Shown here one piece after another: positions 43,749-53,894 of a stretch of 64,000 bases of DNA. Numbering within the stretch: the stretch's first letter is position 1; the number at the start of each line of letters is the position of its first letter. The DNA is taken from assembly GCF_009689985.1 (NCBI RefSeq), contig NZ_QBAW01000001.1, positions 1-64,000 on the forward strand, written 5' to 3'. The notes beneath the pieces are model-generated. The model was not told the origin of the DNA, made no database searches, and was given only the letters and a program-made list of their open reading frames with translations. Made by a program: the position numbers and the translations under genes. Origin of the DNA: Helicobacter pylori. GTDB taxonomy: Bacteria > Campylobacterota > Campylobacteria > Campylobacterales > Helicobacteraceae.

Positions 43749-44446
43749 GATTATACCAGCCCTTAAACGCTTATTCTTACAATAGCGATTCGCTTTTTTT
43801 ATACGATTTTTCACGCCCTTTTATCAAAAATAGCGGCGCGATTTTAGACATAGGCTCAGGGTGTGGGGTTCTAGGCTTGCTCTGTGCTAGAGACAACCCG
43901 CTAGCGAGCGTTCATTTAGTGGAAAAGGATAGCAAAATGGCGTTTTGCTCCCAAAAAAACGCCCTTAAATTCCCTAACGCTCAAGTGTTTGAGGGCGATT
44001 TTTTAGATTTCAACCCTCCGATTTTGTATGATGCGATCGTGTGCAACCCTCCTTTTTATGCTTTAGGCTCTATTAAATCTCAAATTAAAGGGCATGCGAA
44101 ACACCAGAGCGAATTAGACTTCGCTTCTTTAGCGGCTAAAGTGAAAAAATGCCTGAAACCTAAAGGGTATTTTATTTTTTGCTATGAAGCTTTGTCGCTT
44201 TGCTTGGTGGTAGAGAGCTTAAAAAGCGTTAAGCTCACGCTAGAGACTTTAAGGTTTGTCCAAAGTTTTAAAGACAAAAACGCCCATTTGATGCTTGGAG
44301 CGGCCAGGAATAATTCCAAAAGCGCTCTAAAAGTTCTGCCCTCTTTAATCACGCACAATTCCAAAAATCAAAGCGACAACACCAAAGAAGTTTTAAGCAT
44401 CTATCAAATTTGTAACACTTATTCTATCAAAGTGCTTCTCAATTAG
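43730..44446 (+). CDS. TrmN6-like tRNA (adenine-N6)-methyltransferase
   Basis: 238 residues. SAM-binding IGSGCGVLGL (41-50) and catalytic NPPF (106-109, in VCNPPFYALG), with a start LLRLYQPLNAYSYNSDSLFL like TrmN6, which methylates A37 of tRNA-Val. Substrate inferred. Overlaps ribD. Confidence 0.78.
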   Translation: MDRKLLRLYQPLNAYSYNSDSLFLYDFSRPFIKNSGAILDIGSGCGVLGLLCARDNPLASVHLVEKDSKMAFCSQKNALKFPNAQVFEGDFLDFNPPILYDAIVCNPPFYALGSIKSQIKGHAKHQSELDFASLAAKVKKCLKPKGYFIFCYEALSLCLVVESLKSVKLTLETLRFVQSFKDKNAHLMLGAARNNSKSALKVLPSLITHNSKNQSDNTKEVLSIYQICNTYSIKVLLN

Positions 44447-44470
44447 CGCCCTTAAATTAAGGATTAAAAA

Positions 44471-46837
44471 ATGAAATGTTCGCATTGCCAGTTGGAGTTT
44501 AAAGAAAGTGAGCTTTTTAAAGAGGTGATCAACCATAAGGAATTGTATTTTTGCTGCACGGGGTGCGCTAGGGTGTATGCGTTATTATTGGATTTGAATT
44601 TAGAGAGTTTTTATGACAAATTAAACGATTCCACTTTAGCCCCCGTAACGCCCCAAGATTCAATGAGCGCTTTGGAATTAGAACAAGCCCTTGAAGAAAA
44701 CAATAAGGGCGAATTAATCCTTAATCTTTTGCTAGAAAAAACGCATTGCAACGCTTGCTTGTGGCTCAATCAAAAGGTTTTAGAGCGCTTAAAGGGGGTT
44801 AAAAAAGTGAGCGTGAATTTCACCACCCACCACTTACAAATCGTGTTTGAGAAGTCCTTAAACCCTAAAGAGATTATTCAAAAGATTGAGAGCTTGGGCT
44901 ATGGGGCTAAAATCTATAACGCAAAAAATTACGCTCTAAAAGCCCAAAAAGAACAGCGCTCCTACTTGCTCACTTTAAGCGTGGGGTTTTTTGCCACCAT
45001 GAATTTGATGTTTATCGCCATTGCCAAGTATGCGAGTTATGGTAGTGCAAGTTATGGTGGCGCGAATTATGGCGGTGGCATGGATAAACTCATGCAAAGG
45101 AATTTGGATCTCGTGTCGCTCTTTTTAAGCTTGTTGGTGTTGGTGGTGGTGGGGCGTTTTTTCATTAAGGGGGCGTTTTATGGGCTAAAAAATGGCGTTT
45201 TGGGCATGGATTTGAGCGTGTCTTTTGGAGCGTTATCGGCGTTTGTTTATTCCCTTTATGCCATGTTGGTGTCTCAAGAAACTTACTTTGAAGCGAGCAG
45301 CACGATTTTAACGCTTGTTTTTGGCTCTAAGTTTTTGGAATTAAAGGCCAGGCTGTTTGCGAATGAAAAATGTCTGGCCCTAGAATCGCATGAAATCCAT
45401 AGCGTGATTATTGTAGAAAAGGACAAGCAGATAGAAAAACACCCTAAAGATGTGGCGATAGGCTCTGTTGTTTGGGTGCCAAGCGGGGCTAAAATCGCTT
45501 TAGATGGCGTGCTTTTAAATAGCGCGAGCGTGGATGCGTCTTTGATCAGCGGGGAGTTTAAGCCTTTGGAATTGGGGGTTAATGATCCAATCTTAGGGGG
45601 TTATGTGAATGTGGGCGTGCCTTTTAGCTATCAAGTGAGCGCGACTTTTCAAAACTCACGCCTTTCTAGTTTGTTAGAAACTTTAAAAAAAAGTTTTTTA
45701 GAAAAGCCCTTAATTGAGAGCAGTGCGAATCAAATTGCGGATATTTTTTCTAAAGCGGTGTTGTTTTTAGCCTTTGTGAGCTTTCTATTATGGCAATTTG
45801 GTTTGGGGGGTAATTTTGAAAAAGCCTTAATGGTGTGTATTAGCGTGTTAGTCATAAGCTGCCCTTGCGCGTTCGCTTTAGCTACGCCCATTGCGTTAGT
45901 GATAGGGGTGTTTAAAAACCCTTTGATCGTGTTTAAAGAAGCGTTGTTTTTAGAAACCTTGGCTAAAGTGAAAAAAATCTTTATAGACAAAACCGGCACC
46001 CTCACGCAAAAAGAAGTCCTTTTAAAAGAAAAAATCATTTATGAAGAATTTGATGAAAGGCTTTTAAAGAGCCTTTTAAAAACTAGGGAGCATTTAGCCC
46101 ATAGTGCGATTCTTAAATTATTACATGGCGATGAGGTTAATCTAGAAAAGATAGAGTTTTTCGCTCATGGCTTAAAAGCGAGCTATCAAAACGAAACTTT
46201 GCTAGTGGGGAGCTTGAAATTTTTAAACGCTATGGGGGTTGGTATAAAGGCTAAAGAGAGCACTAATATCATGGTAGGCTTTGCGAAAAACAAGACCTTA
46301 TGCGCGTTATTCATTTTAGAAGAGCGTTTGAAAGCTAACGCTAAAGAAGTTATTCAGGCTTTACAAAATAAAGGCTTAGAATTAGAAATTTTAAGCGGGG
46401 ATAATGAAAGCTCGGTTAAGGAGTGCGCGAAAAAATTAGGGATTTCTAAATATCATGCCAATCTGACCCCTGAAGATAAGGCTCAAATCGTCAGCTCTTA
46501 TCAGGGCGTGTGCGCGATGGTAGGCGATGGCAATAATGACGCGCTAGCCTTAAAACAAGCGAGCGTTTCTTTAGGGTTTGAAAAAAGCGCTTTGAGTAAA
46601 AGCGCATGCGATATTTTGCTTTTAGAAGAGGATTTGAGTTTGCTAGAAAAAGCGTTTCATAACGCTCAAAAAGTCTATCAAGTGGTGTTGCAAAACATTG
46701 TTTTGAGCTTAATCTATAACGCTATTTTAATCCCAGTCGCTATGTTAGGATACATCAACCCTCTAATAGCGAGTTTGAGCATGAGTGCTAGCTCGCTCTT
46801 AGTGGTTTTAAATTCTTTGAGATTGAAACGCTCTTAA
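44471..46837 (+). CDS. ccoI: CcoI/FixI-type copper-transporting P-type ATPase
   Basis: 788 residues. Delivers copper for cbb3 oxidase assembly. An N-terminal Cys cluster (CSHC, CCTGC) precedes a heavy-metal domain with CNAC (93-96), eight membrane helices, the transport motif Cys464-Pro-Cys466, the phosphorylation motif DKTGTLT (from 506) and GDGNNDALAL. The CNAC in place of CxxC plus the second Cys cluster is FixI-like. A YG-rich repeat in 188-203 (ASYGSASYGGANYGGG) sits in the first exposed loop. With ccoG it serves the cbb3 oxidase. Substrate is inferred. Confidence 0.87.
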   Translation: MKCSHCQLEFKESELFKEVINHKELYFCCTGCARVYALLLDLNLESFYDKLNDSTLAPVTPQDSMSALELEQALEENNKGELILNLLLEKTHCNACLWLNQKVLERLKGVKKVSVNFTTHHLQIVFEKSLNPKEIIQKIESLGYGAKIYNAKNYALKAQKEQRSYLLTLSVGFFATMNLMFIAIAKYASYGSASYGGANYGGGMDKLMQRNLDLVSLFLSLLVLVVVGRFFIKGAFYGLKNGVLGMDLSVSFGALSAFVYSLYAMLVSQETYFEASSTILTLVFGSKFLELKARLFANEKCLALESHEIHSVIIVEKDKQIEKHPKDVAIGSVVWVPSGAKIALDGVLLNSASVDASLISGEFKPLELGVNDPILGGYVNVGVPFSYQVSATFQNSRLSSLLETLKKSFLEKPLIESSANQIADIFSKAVLFLAFVSFLLWQFGLGGNFEKALMVCISVLVISCPCAFALATPIALVIGVFKNPLIVFKEALFLETLAKVKKIFIDKTGTLTQKEVLLKEKIIYEEFDERLLKSLLKTREHLAHSAILKLLHGDEVNLEKIEFFAHGLKASYQNETLLVGSLKFLNAMGVGIKAKESTNIMVGFAKNKTLCALFILEERLKANAKEVIQALQNKGLELEILSGDNESSVKECAKKLGISKYHANLTPEDKAQIVSSYQGVCAMVGDGNNDALALKQASVSLGFEKSALSKSACDILLLEEDLSLLEKAFHNAQKVYQVVLQNIVLSLIYNAILIPVAMLGYINPLIASLSMSASSLLVVLNSLRLKRS

Positions 46838-47271
46838 ACAAACCACATCGTTTTGGCTAAAATGGCGATTAAAAAGCCAAAAGTTAGAGTGATAGGGTGG
46901 ATATATTTACCAATAGGGTTTTTCTTACCCAAAAACTTACACGACAAAGAAAAAAGCACCAAAAGAAAAATGCTTAACGCTAAGATCACTTTAAGCATGA
47001 GTATCTTTTGAAAAGGGGTTTCACACCAGCCTTTATCGCCCCCCATGTATTGACTAAGCATCATGCCCCCTGTTAAAACAAGCCCTAAAACGCATAAGGG
47101 CATGATTTTGATCGCTCTTTGAGTGATTCCTGTATTCGCTTTATTGGCAAACTCTTCGCCAAACATTTTCTTCACATTAGGGAAAATTACCCCATCAAAA
47201 AACAAGTAGCCAATAAAAATAATGGCGCACAATAAATGAACAACCAACACATAAGGATAAATCGCATCCAT
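46834..47271 (-). CDS. CopD-like small integral membrane protein (HP1502-like)
   Basis: 145 residues, four membrane helices (about 5-25, 55-73, 86-108, 122-142). HLLCAIIFIGYLFFDGVIFP starts like CopD/HemJ-type heme or metal membrane proteins (His13). Convergent with and overlapping the 3' end of the CcoI gene by four bases. It may take part in metal or heme handling near the ccoI gene; inferred. Confidence 0.7.
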   Translation of the reverse strand: MDAIYPYVLVVHLLCAIIFIGYLFFDGVIFPNVKKMFGEEFANKANTGITQRAIKIMPLCVLGLVLTGGMMLSQYMGGDKGWCETPFQKILMLKVILALSIFLLVLFSLSCKFLGKKNPIGKYIHPITLTFGFLIAILAKTMWFV

Positions 47272-47401
47272 TTAAAATCCTTTATTCATGGGAAAATTAA
47301 AGAGTTTTTAATCTACTATAAAAGGGTTTTATTGTCAAGTATCCCACTATTATGGGAATTTTAGGGGTGGTTTTTGTTTGACTTTTAAGATTGCAATTAG
47401 C

Positions 47402-47407
47402 TATAAT
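47402..47407 (+). promoter_or_regulatory. -10 box for horL
   Basis: TATAAT in TTAGCTATAATAAAA, 43 bases before the GTG start; the rest of the gap 47272-47449 holds only T-rich sequence and a partial repeat of GGGAATTTTAGGGG. Confidence 0.55.
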
Positions 47408-47449
47408 AAAATAATTAAAAAAGTAACACTTAAGCGGAGACCCTAGAGA

Positions 47450-48616
47450 GTGATGCTCAATTTTATGACAAAGAAGAAAAATAGAATGCAAGGTTGCAAA
47501 ATGGCTTGTAAAAATTTTAATCGTAAGGAATCTGTTTTGATAGCTCAATCTTTAGATATTTCTAAAAAAGGCTCGGTAATTTTAGGCACTCTTTTGAGTT
47601 CGTTATGGCTGACAAACCCCTTAAATGCTCATGAAAAGAATGGCGCGTTTGTGGGGATTAGCTTGGAAGTGGGTAGGGCTGATCAAAAGACCAACGCTTA
47701 TAAAAACGGCGAGTTGTTTCAAGTGCCTTTTGGCGATGTTTCGGCTAATGATGATGGCAAAGTTCCTGACGGGCAGACCGGTGGCTGTCAGCCAGCTTCA
47801 GGGACGCCAGGAACGCCAGGCTATACTAAAGCTAACTGCGTGGTCAATTGGACTTCTCGCACCATGCTAAGCACCAATAAAAACATTCCTGGCCGTAACC
47901 AGCCGATGTATGGGCTAGGCGTGATGACAGGTTACAAGCATTTTATCGGCAAAAAAAGGTGGTTTGGGTTGCGCTATTATGGCTTTTTTGATTATGGGCA
48001 TACCAATTTCTCTAACTCCAGAGCCGCTAACGCTATATCGCCTTTTTATTTGAGCGATCAAAAAGCGGACATGTATACTTATGGTTTTGGCACAGACATG
48101 CTTTTTAACATTATAGACAAGCCTAAAGCCACAGCCGGGTTTTTTCTAGGCGTGAATTTTGCGGGTAACACTTGGACTAACAATCGTGTGGGGTATTTTA
48201 AGGACGGGTATGTTTATGGCGTCAATACGGACGCTGACGCTTACATGACTAACGCTGATGGCACAATCACATGCGGGGACACGACGCCGGCGAGTTGTAA
48301 TGTGGGGATTAACCCTAATAGCGTCTATACCACAGGAAAATTAAACGCTAAAGTGAATAACACGATTTTCCAATTTTTAGTGAATGTGGGCATTAGAACT
48401 AATATCTTTGAACACCATGGCATTGAATTTGGTATCAAAATCCCCACGCTCCCTAATTACTTTTTCAAAGGTTCTACCACTATCAAAGAGCAAAGCCAAG
48501 GCCCGCTAAAAGATGGCAAGCCAACCACTATCACCGGATCAGAAACCAATTTCAGCTTGACCCAAACCTTACGCCGTCAGTATTCTATGTATTTGCGCTA
48601 CGTTTATACTTTTTAA
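47450..48616 (+). CDS. horL: outer membrane protein of the Hor family (HorL-like)
   Basis: 388 residues, GTG start directly before ATG; an unusual 35-residue basic leader precedes a signal-like hydrophobic stretch (SVILGTLLSSLWL, cleavage after LNA near 61). The start may really be one of the internal Met codons. Beta-barrel landmarks FFDYGHTNF, YGFGTDMLFN and FAGNTW, ending in YLRYVYTF. A duplicated GTPGTPG run lies near residue 121. By position HP1501. Confidence 0.85.
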   Translation: MMLNFMTKKKNRMQGCKMACKNFNRKESVLIAQSLDISKKGSVILGTLLSSLWLTNPLNAHEKNGAFVGISLEVGRADQKTNAYKNGELFQVPFGDVSANDDGKVPDGQTGGCQPASGTPGTPGYTKANCVVNWTSRTMLSTNKNIPGRNQPMYGLGVMTGYKHFIGKKRWFGLRYYGFFDYGHTNFSNSRAANAISPFYLSDQKADMYTYGFGTDMLFNIIDKPKATAGFFLGVNFAGNTWTNNRVGYFKDGYVYGVNTDADAYMTNADGTITCGDTTPASCNVGINPNSVYTTGKLNAKVNNTIFQFLVNVGIRTNIFEHHGIEFGIKIPTLPNYFFKGSTTIKEQSQGPLKDGKPTTITGSETNFSLTQTLRRQYSMYLRYVYTF

Positions 48617-48670
48617 GTTTGGTAGGGTTTTTAGGCAAGACTTATAGCTTAGAGATGAAAGCTTGACGCT

Positions 48671-50287
48671 TTAAGCTTTCAAATGGTCATTGATCTGTAA
48701 CCATTCTATGCTGTTTTCTACTTTTTTGATAAAATCATTAATAGCATAACAACATATATTAATATTGTCTTTGAATTGGGCAAATTCCGCATATTCTTTG
48801 GCATCATCATGGATATTTGGAGCTACAAAAACACTAAATTTTTCTCTAATATCGGTGCTATTTTTAATCAATTCTTTTAAATGTCTGGCAATAGGTATCA
48901 TTTCCAAGGTACTTTGACTTCTGTCTCTAATCAAGCTCACTTCTATATAACTTTGGGCTTTTGTGTCCATAGCTACAATATCAGGTTTATTACCGCTTGC
49001 TGTGTATACGGGCAAGCCTTCATCATCGCTTTTATAATTGGGTATCACGCTTAAATTTTCAAAATGTTGTTTCAAGAAAATAGCGCTTAAAAATTCTAAG
49101 CGTAAAGGTTTATCAATGAGTCTTAAAAAACTATCTTTTGATTCTTGCTTGTTACAAGTAATGAGTAATTCTTGCTTGATAAAATCTTTAGTATAAGTGT
49201 TTGCTAGTTCATTCAATTTGCTTGATTTAACGCTCTCATTAGCGCTGATTGGAGTAACACTAACAAGAAAGCTATCCACGATCGCCATGTAGTTAAAAAA
49301 GGCGAGTTTGTTAGCTTGAGTGTCGTTTAAATAATCCCCTTTAAAAGCCTTATGGGTTTGTAAAATGTAATCTATTTTATTATTTTCATTAGTATTAATA
49401 TCAATAAACCTACCATTACCACGCAATGAAATAAGTCCTGTAATACGCATTTTTCTAATGTATTCATCAACGGCTTCGTTAGTGATTTGGCTCATTTTAA
49501 ATCGTGTTTTATTAACACTTTCTAAAAGTTTTAGGCATTTTTCATAGATAAATTCATCTGAGTAGCTGAATTCTGTTTTATTGATAGTAACGATTTCTTG
49601 TCTTAAACGAATAATGTAGTCATAAAGCCCATTAGCGTTATCGTCTTTCCAACAAAGTAAAATAGGGATTTCTTTGACAGATAGGGGGGTTAGATGGGCA
49701 TTTTTGAGTCGTTTTAAAAGCGAGAGCAATAGTTTGAAAGGGTTGTTATGGTTTAAATTCTTTTTGTAAGGGTTTCCTACTTCATATTTAGACAGAGCGT
49801 TTAAAAATATAGCCCCAACTACGCTTTCATCAACGCTTTCTTTAAAAGCATCGTTTTCTTTATTGTAATAAGCAAGAATAAGCATCTTAGCGCTATCGCT
49901 GATGAGTATTTTCTCATATTTTGCATAGTAGCAAAAACCAAACTCACACATAAGCTTATACCAAGTGTCAAACCGGCTTTCCCATCCATGCTCAAAGCCC
50001 ATTTCTTTATGATTTTGTGGGGATATTTCTATAATGCGTTCTAACTCTTCATCGCTAAAGACATATTCATTGGAGTCAAATTTTTCTTTCAATTCTTTAT
50101 TTTGATTGAGAGAAGTAGGTCTATAAAGCCTATGAGCCAAAACGGATTTGATAATTTGCATGATTATTGAAGATTTAAGGATTTGATTTTCAAACTTTCC
50201 TAAAACAGCTAAAAATTGTCCTATTCTTTTAGGGTTTCGCATGGTGGTTGAAAAGCTTAAAATTTTTCGTGCCGGTTTTTTAGTCAT
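48671..50287 (-). CDS. AlwI-family type IIS restriction endonuclease
   Basis: 538 residues. The N-terminus KKPARKILSFSTTMRNPKR is the hallmark of the AlwI family; the second half contains the nuclease-like part around KPDIVAMDTKAQSYIEVSL (Asp, Glu as a PD-ExK-like site). Enzymes of this family cut beside asymmetric sites. Preceded by two methyltransferases, one for each strand, as in HpyC1I (CCATC) of H. pylori; this could be that enzyme or a relative, but the site cannot be read. Confidence 0.85.
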   Translation of the reverse strand: MTKKPARKILSFSTTMRNPKRIGQFLAVLGKFENQILKSSIIMQIIKSVLAHRLYRPTSLNQNKELKEKFDSNEYVFSDEELERIIEISPQNHKEMGFEHGWESRFDTWYKLMCEFGFCYYAKYEKILISDSAKMLILAYYNKENDAFKESVDESVVGAIFLNALSKYEVGNPYKKNLNHNNPFKLLLSLLKRLKNAHLTPLSVKEIPILLCWKDDNANGLYDYIIRLRQEIVTINKTEFSYSDEFIYEKCLKLLESVNKTRFKMSQITNEAVDEYIRKMRITGLISLRGNGRFIDINTNENNKIDYILQTHKAFKGDYLNDTQANKLAFFNYMAIVDSFLVSVTPISANESVKSSKLNELANTYTKDFIKQELLITCNKQESKDSFLRLIDKPLRLEFLSAIFLKQHFENLSVIPNYKSDDEGLPVYTASGNKPDIVAMDTKAQSYIEVSLIRDRSQSTLEMIPIARHLKELIKNSTDIREKFSVFVAPNIHDDAKEYAEFAQFKDNINICCYAINDFIKKVENSIEWLQINDHLKA

Positions 50288-50293
50288 AATTAA

Positions 50294-51193
50294 TCACCTA
50301 TAATTAGTTACAAAGATTTCTTGACTATCTTCTTTAATAGTATTGTCATTATAACTGATATAATTACTTTTGATATTAAAAATATAATATTTTTTAGCCC
50401 ATTCTTTTAAAATAAAATTAGTCTCTCCCTTGTGATAAATAAGATTAGTTATACCAAATAAAACTCCCTTTTTATCTAGGCTATCTAAAACACCATATAA
50501 GGCTATCTCATTATCGCTATCCCATAACTTGTTGTATTCACTATTGGAGATTAAATAAGGGGGGTCAAAATAAACATAATCATCTTTTAAATAAGTGGTG
50601 TGGTTAAGAAAATCAATATAATCATCATTGTGAAAAATAATGGTGTTTTGCTGTATAAAATCTATGTAGTTTTTTAGGGCATTATAAACATTTTCATTGA
50701 AATCCACATTACCCACAGGTAAATTAAAAAGCCCTTTAGAATTAAATCTAATCATGTGATTAAATCCATAAATTAAAAGCAAATACAAATAAAGCATGTT
50801 GTTTTGATTGGAGTTAAAATCAGCCCTTAGTTTTTCATAAGCTATTTTATTGTATTTGGCGTAGTAAGTTTTTATATATTGTTTTTTTAATTCATCAGGG
50901 GCCATAATCCCCTTAAAAGAGAAAGACAAGCCATAATGAATGATAATTTTAGACAATTCATCAAAAAGCTCACAAGCATTGAACTTGCTTAAAGTTTTAT
51001 GTAAATTGATAATATTAGTATCTATGTCATTAGCTAAGTATCTCTTAGCCTTAGTGTTTAAAAACACGCTACCCCCACCCACAAAAGGCTCAATAAATTG
51101 ATTAATGTTATTTGGGAATAGCTTATTGAGTTGTGGCATGAGTTTATATTTATCCCCTACATAGAAAAAGGGAGAACGAATGCCTTTTTTCAA
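50294..51193 (-). CDS. D12-class adenine methyltransferase (second of two)
   Basis: 299 residues. Alpha-class N6-adenine methylase like Dam: IRSPFFYVGDKYKL start, SAM motif FVGGGS (37-42), catalytic DPPY (210-213). It overlaps the first methylase gene by four bases and precedes the endonuclease by six bases. Each methylase should protect one strand of an asymmetric site. Confidence 0.9.
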   Translation of the reverse strand: MKKGIRSPFFYVGDKYKLMPQLNKLFPNNINQFIEPFVGGGSVFLNTKAKRYLANDIDTNIINLHKTLSKFNACELFDELSKIIIHYGLSFSFKGIMAPDELKKQYIKTYYAKYNKIAYEKLRADFNSNQNNMLYLYLLLIYGFNHMIRFNSKGLFNLPVGNVDFNENVYNALKNYIDFIQQNTIIFHNDDYIDFLNHTTYLKDDYVYFDPPYLISNSEYNKLWDSDNEIALYGVLDSLDKKGVLFGITNLIYHKGETNFILKEWAKKYYIFNIKSNYISYNDNTIKEDSQEIFVTNYR

Positions 51194-52191
51194 GGTTTCA
51201 CTTCCACTATAAATAAAAATTCTTTATGCTCTTTAAAATCAGTTTTTCCTGAATTAAAAAAACTATGAGCCTTTTCTTTAACGCTTAATTTTCCTTTTTG
51301 ACTCAAAATTTCCACTAAATCTTTAAAGCCTATTTTATTTTGCGAAGAGCTAGACTTAGAGTTATAGGTATTATTATAAGTTAAAGCAATCCTTTTACAA
51401 TCTAGTTTTTCAATTAAATCGCTCAATTCTTTCTTGGCATTAGAGCGGCAATATTCGCTCATGTTCTCGCATGATGGCTTTAAAGCTGTTCCATAGAGTT
51501 TGGGTTTTTTCCACTGCACTAGGTTTTCATAGAGATGATAAAACCGGCTGTATTGCCTTGAATTGTATGGAGGATCAATAAAGACTAAGTCTATTTTTAA
51601 GGTTTTAGCCAATTCGTTAGCGTTTTTTCTCTCTATCATGATATTTTTATCATGTTTTATAGGGCTAATAAGCTCAAAAATAAATCTATCTTGCAAAATC
51701 TCTTTTTTCCTATAAGCTTCATAATGCCCTACCGTGTTAGCTATCTTATCCATTGAATAAATCAGGCTTGTTAATAAAATATCTTTATTTAATTTATCTA
51801 AGTTTAAGCTTTCTATATGCTCTCTAATGCTACCGATTTTGACACAATCTTTATAGCTGAAAAACTTGTTGCTAAAATGTTGGCTAAAATAATTTTCTTC
51901 TAGCTTTAAAGCTTGATTAAAGTATTCTTTCAGTTCTTCAAGCGCTTTAAAATCAGCGTCTTGCCCCATAAAAAAAGCATGATAAATGACTTCATTAGAA
52001 AATAAAATATCATTTATAATAATGTTTTTAACATTAGGAATAGTGGCAAATTGACCAGCCACTACCCCACTTCCGGCAAAAATATCACACACGCTTTTGA
52101 TATTGTTTAATTTTAAATTCCCAAATACCCACTCTATAAGCTTGGTTTTTGAGCCGATATACCGGCGGTTTTTTAGATTAAATTTTTCCAC
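51190..52191 (-). CDS. D12-class adenine methyltransferase (first of two)
   Basis: 333 residues. SAM motif FAGSG (38-42) and DPPY (206-209) followed by NSRQYSRFYHLYENL, with start RRYIGSKTKLIEWVF, like other H. pylori type IIS methylases. First gene of the AT-rich module; no obvious promoter or C-protein upstream. Confidence 0.9.
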   Translation of the reverse strand: MEKFNLKNRRYIGSKTKLIEWVFGNLKLNNIKSVCDIFAGSGVVAGQFATIPNVKNIIINDILFSNEVIYHAFFMGQDADFKALEELKEYFNQALKLEENYFSQHFSNKFFSYKDCVKIGSIREHIESLNLDKLNKDILLTSLIYSMDKIANTVGHYEAYRKKEILQDRFIFELISPIKHDKNIMIERKNANELAKTLKIDLVFIDPPYNSRQYSRFYHLYENLVQWKKPKLYGTALKPSCENMSEYCRSNAKKELSDLIEKLDCKRIALTYNNTYNSKSSSSQNKIGFKDLVEILSQKGKLSVKEKAHSFFNSGKTDFKEHKEFLFIVEVKP

Positions 52192-52247
52192 TAGCCACCT
52201 TTAAACCAGGAGAATAAAACCACTTAGTAACATATAAGATTAAAAAA

Positions 52248-53315
52248 TCACAATCTCTTATTAAGCTTTTTAAAATACCAAAGACTGAGGGCTAAGAATA
52301 CGAAAAAGGGCGAGAGCACGCCTATTTCAGGAATGAGTATCCCTGAAATGCTGAACTTCCCTAAAGCAAAGAATAGCCCCCAAACAACGAGCGTGATAAT
52401 GATAAACTTTAGTCCTAAAAGAGCCAGGTTTTCATAGCGGGCGAGACTGGGCGAAAAATAAGCGATTAAAACGCTTAAAAACGGCACAAAAAAGGGCAAA
52501 ATCGCAAACACATACAAAAACGAGCGCACTTTTTTCGTGTCGGCGTTTTGGCGCATTAGAGCATGCAAGGAAAAAAGAGCGTCTGTGATAGAAACCGCAG
52601 GCTTGTTTTGATAAATGGTGTCTAAAACTTTAGGGCGGAAATTTTTGAGCGTTTTAAAGGTTTCTAAACGCGTGGCGTTTAAAGCGTTTGCACCCAGTTC
52701 AAAACTTAAGGGCATCTCATAGATAGTAGTGTCATGCAAAATCCAATATTTGTCTTCAAAAAAAGCTTCTTTAGCTTCAGCATAAGATTCCAAAGTCTTA
52801 TCTTTCAGGCGAAAAACCTTGATGTTTTGGGCTTTTTGCAATAAGGGGTTAATCTTATCAAAATACACATAATCATCGTTGTATTTCACTAACAAATGCT
52901 CTGAAACGCTCAAAGAATTGTCTTTGTAGATTAAATTTTGCGTTTTTTCTTCCATATACACAAAAGGAGTGGCGTTCAACCCCACATAAACAGCCGTGAA
53001 AAACAAGCTAATCAAAAAAATAGGGCTTAAAATCTGGCATTTGGAAAAGCCAATGGAGAGCAGGGCGGTGTATTGGTTGGATTTAATGAAGGTGATATAA
53101 AATAAAACCATCGCCAAAAGTAAGGAAATGGGTAAGGTGTAATTGAGCGCGAATAAAATATCATAGGTGAAAAATAAGATAATCATGTTCGCAGAATCGG
53201 GCATTTTATCGGCGTATTTCAGGCTGTCAATGCCTACAAAAAACAATTCCAAAGCTAAAAGCACGATTAAAAAGTATTTGAAATAATACCACCCCACAAA
53301 TCTAAATAAACGCAC
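52248..53315 (-). CDS. LptF/LptG-family LPS-export permease (YjgP/YjgQ)
   Basis: 355 residues, about six membrane helices with a periplasmic beta-rich middle (KYNDDYVYFDKIN). Part of the ABC complex that moves LPS to the outer membrane. Family start FRFVGWYYFKYFL and the C-terminal GIGVLSPFFVF-like helix. Which of LptF or LptG cannot be told. Ends a minus-strand run with pth, rplY, tal, murE. Corresponds to HP1498. Confidence 0.87.
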   Translation of the reverse strand: MRLFRFVGWYYFKYFLIVLLALELFFVGIDSLKYADKMPDSANMIILFFTYDILFALNYTLPISLLLAMVLFYITFIKSNQYTALLSIGFSKCQILSPIFLISLFFTAVYVGLNATPFVYMEEKTQNLIYKDNSLSVSEHLLVKYNDDYVYFDKINPLLQKAQNIKVFRLKDKTLESYAEAKEAFFEDKYWILHDTTIYEMPLSFELGANALNATRLETFKTLKNFRPKVLDTIYQNKPAVSITDALFSLHALMRQNADTKKVRSFLYVFAILPFFVPFLSVLIAYFSPSLARYENLALLGLKFIIITLVVWGLFFALGKFSISGILIPEIGVLSPFFVFLALSLWYFKKLNKRL

Positions 53316-53324
53316 TTTAAACCC

Positions 53325-53885
53325 CTAACTTTCTATTTTTAAAGGTTTTTTAAGCGTGAAACGATTTTGCATGGCGTTAAAATCATGGCTTTCTATAAAA
53401 AATTTTAGGGCGTTTTTGGCATGTTCAAACGCAGCGTTTTTTAAAGGCTCTTCGTTTTTGTGGAATTTTGAAAGCACATGCTCAATCACACCAATCCCTT
53501 TAGAAATCCCCACCCTCAAGCGGTAATAAGAATTTGAACACAATAAATCAATGGATTTTAAGCCATTATGCCCCCCATTCCCCCCACCCTTTTTAAACCT
53601 CACAACGCCTAAAGGTAGATCCAAGTCGTCATGGACGATTAAAAGCTCTTTGGGTTTGTAAAAATTTTTAGCGTTTAAAACGCTCTCGCCGCTTAAATTC
53701 ATGTAAGTTTGGGGCTTGAGTAAGATAAAATCCTTATAAACGCACAAATAAGCGTTGTGTTTGGAAGAAAAAGTGAAAGAAAGATCCAACTCGCTAACGA
53801 GCGAATCTAAAATATCAAAACCAGCGTTGTGTCTGGTGTGGGCGTAACGCAAAGTAGGGTTGCCTAAACCCACTAAAAGCGTCAT
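53325..53885 (-). CDS. pth: peptidyl-tRNA hydrolase
   Basis: 186 residues. Releases peptide from peptidyl-tRNA. LLVGLGNP (3-10), His19-Asn20 (catalytic His and Asn) and HDDLDLP (85-91), and [12 protein letters not shown] are present. Ten bases after rplY on the same strand, as in many genomes. Confidence 0.95.
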   Translation of the reverse strand: MTLLVGLGNPTLRYAHTRHNAGFDILDSLVSELDLSFTFSSKHNAYLCVYKDFILLKPQTYMNLSGESVLNAKNFYKPKELLIVHDDLDLPLGVVRFKKGGGNGGHNGLKSIDLLCSNSYYRLRVGISKGIGVIEHVLSKFHKNEEPLKNAAFEHAKNALKFFIESHDFNAMQNRFTLKKPLKIES

Positions 53886-53894
53886 AACTTCAAA

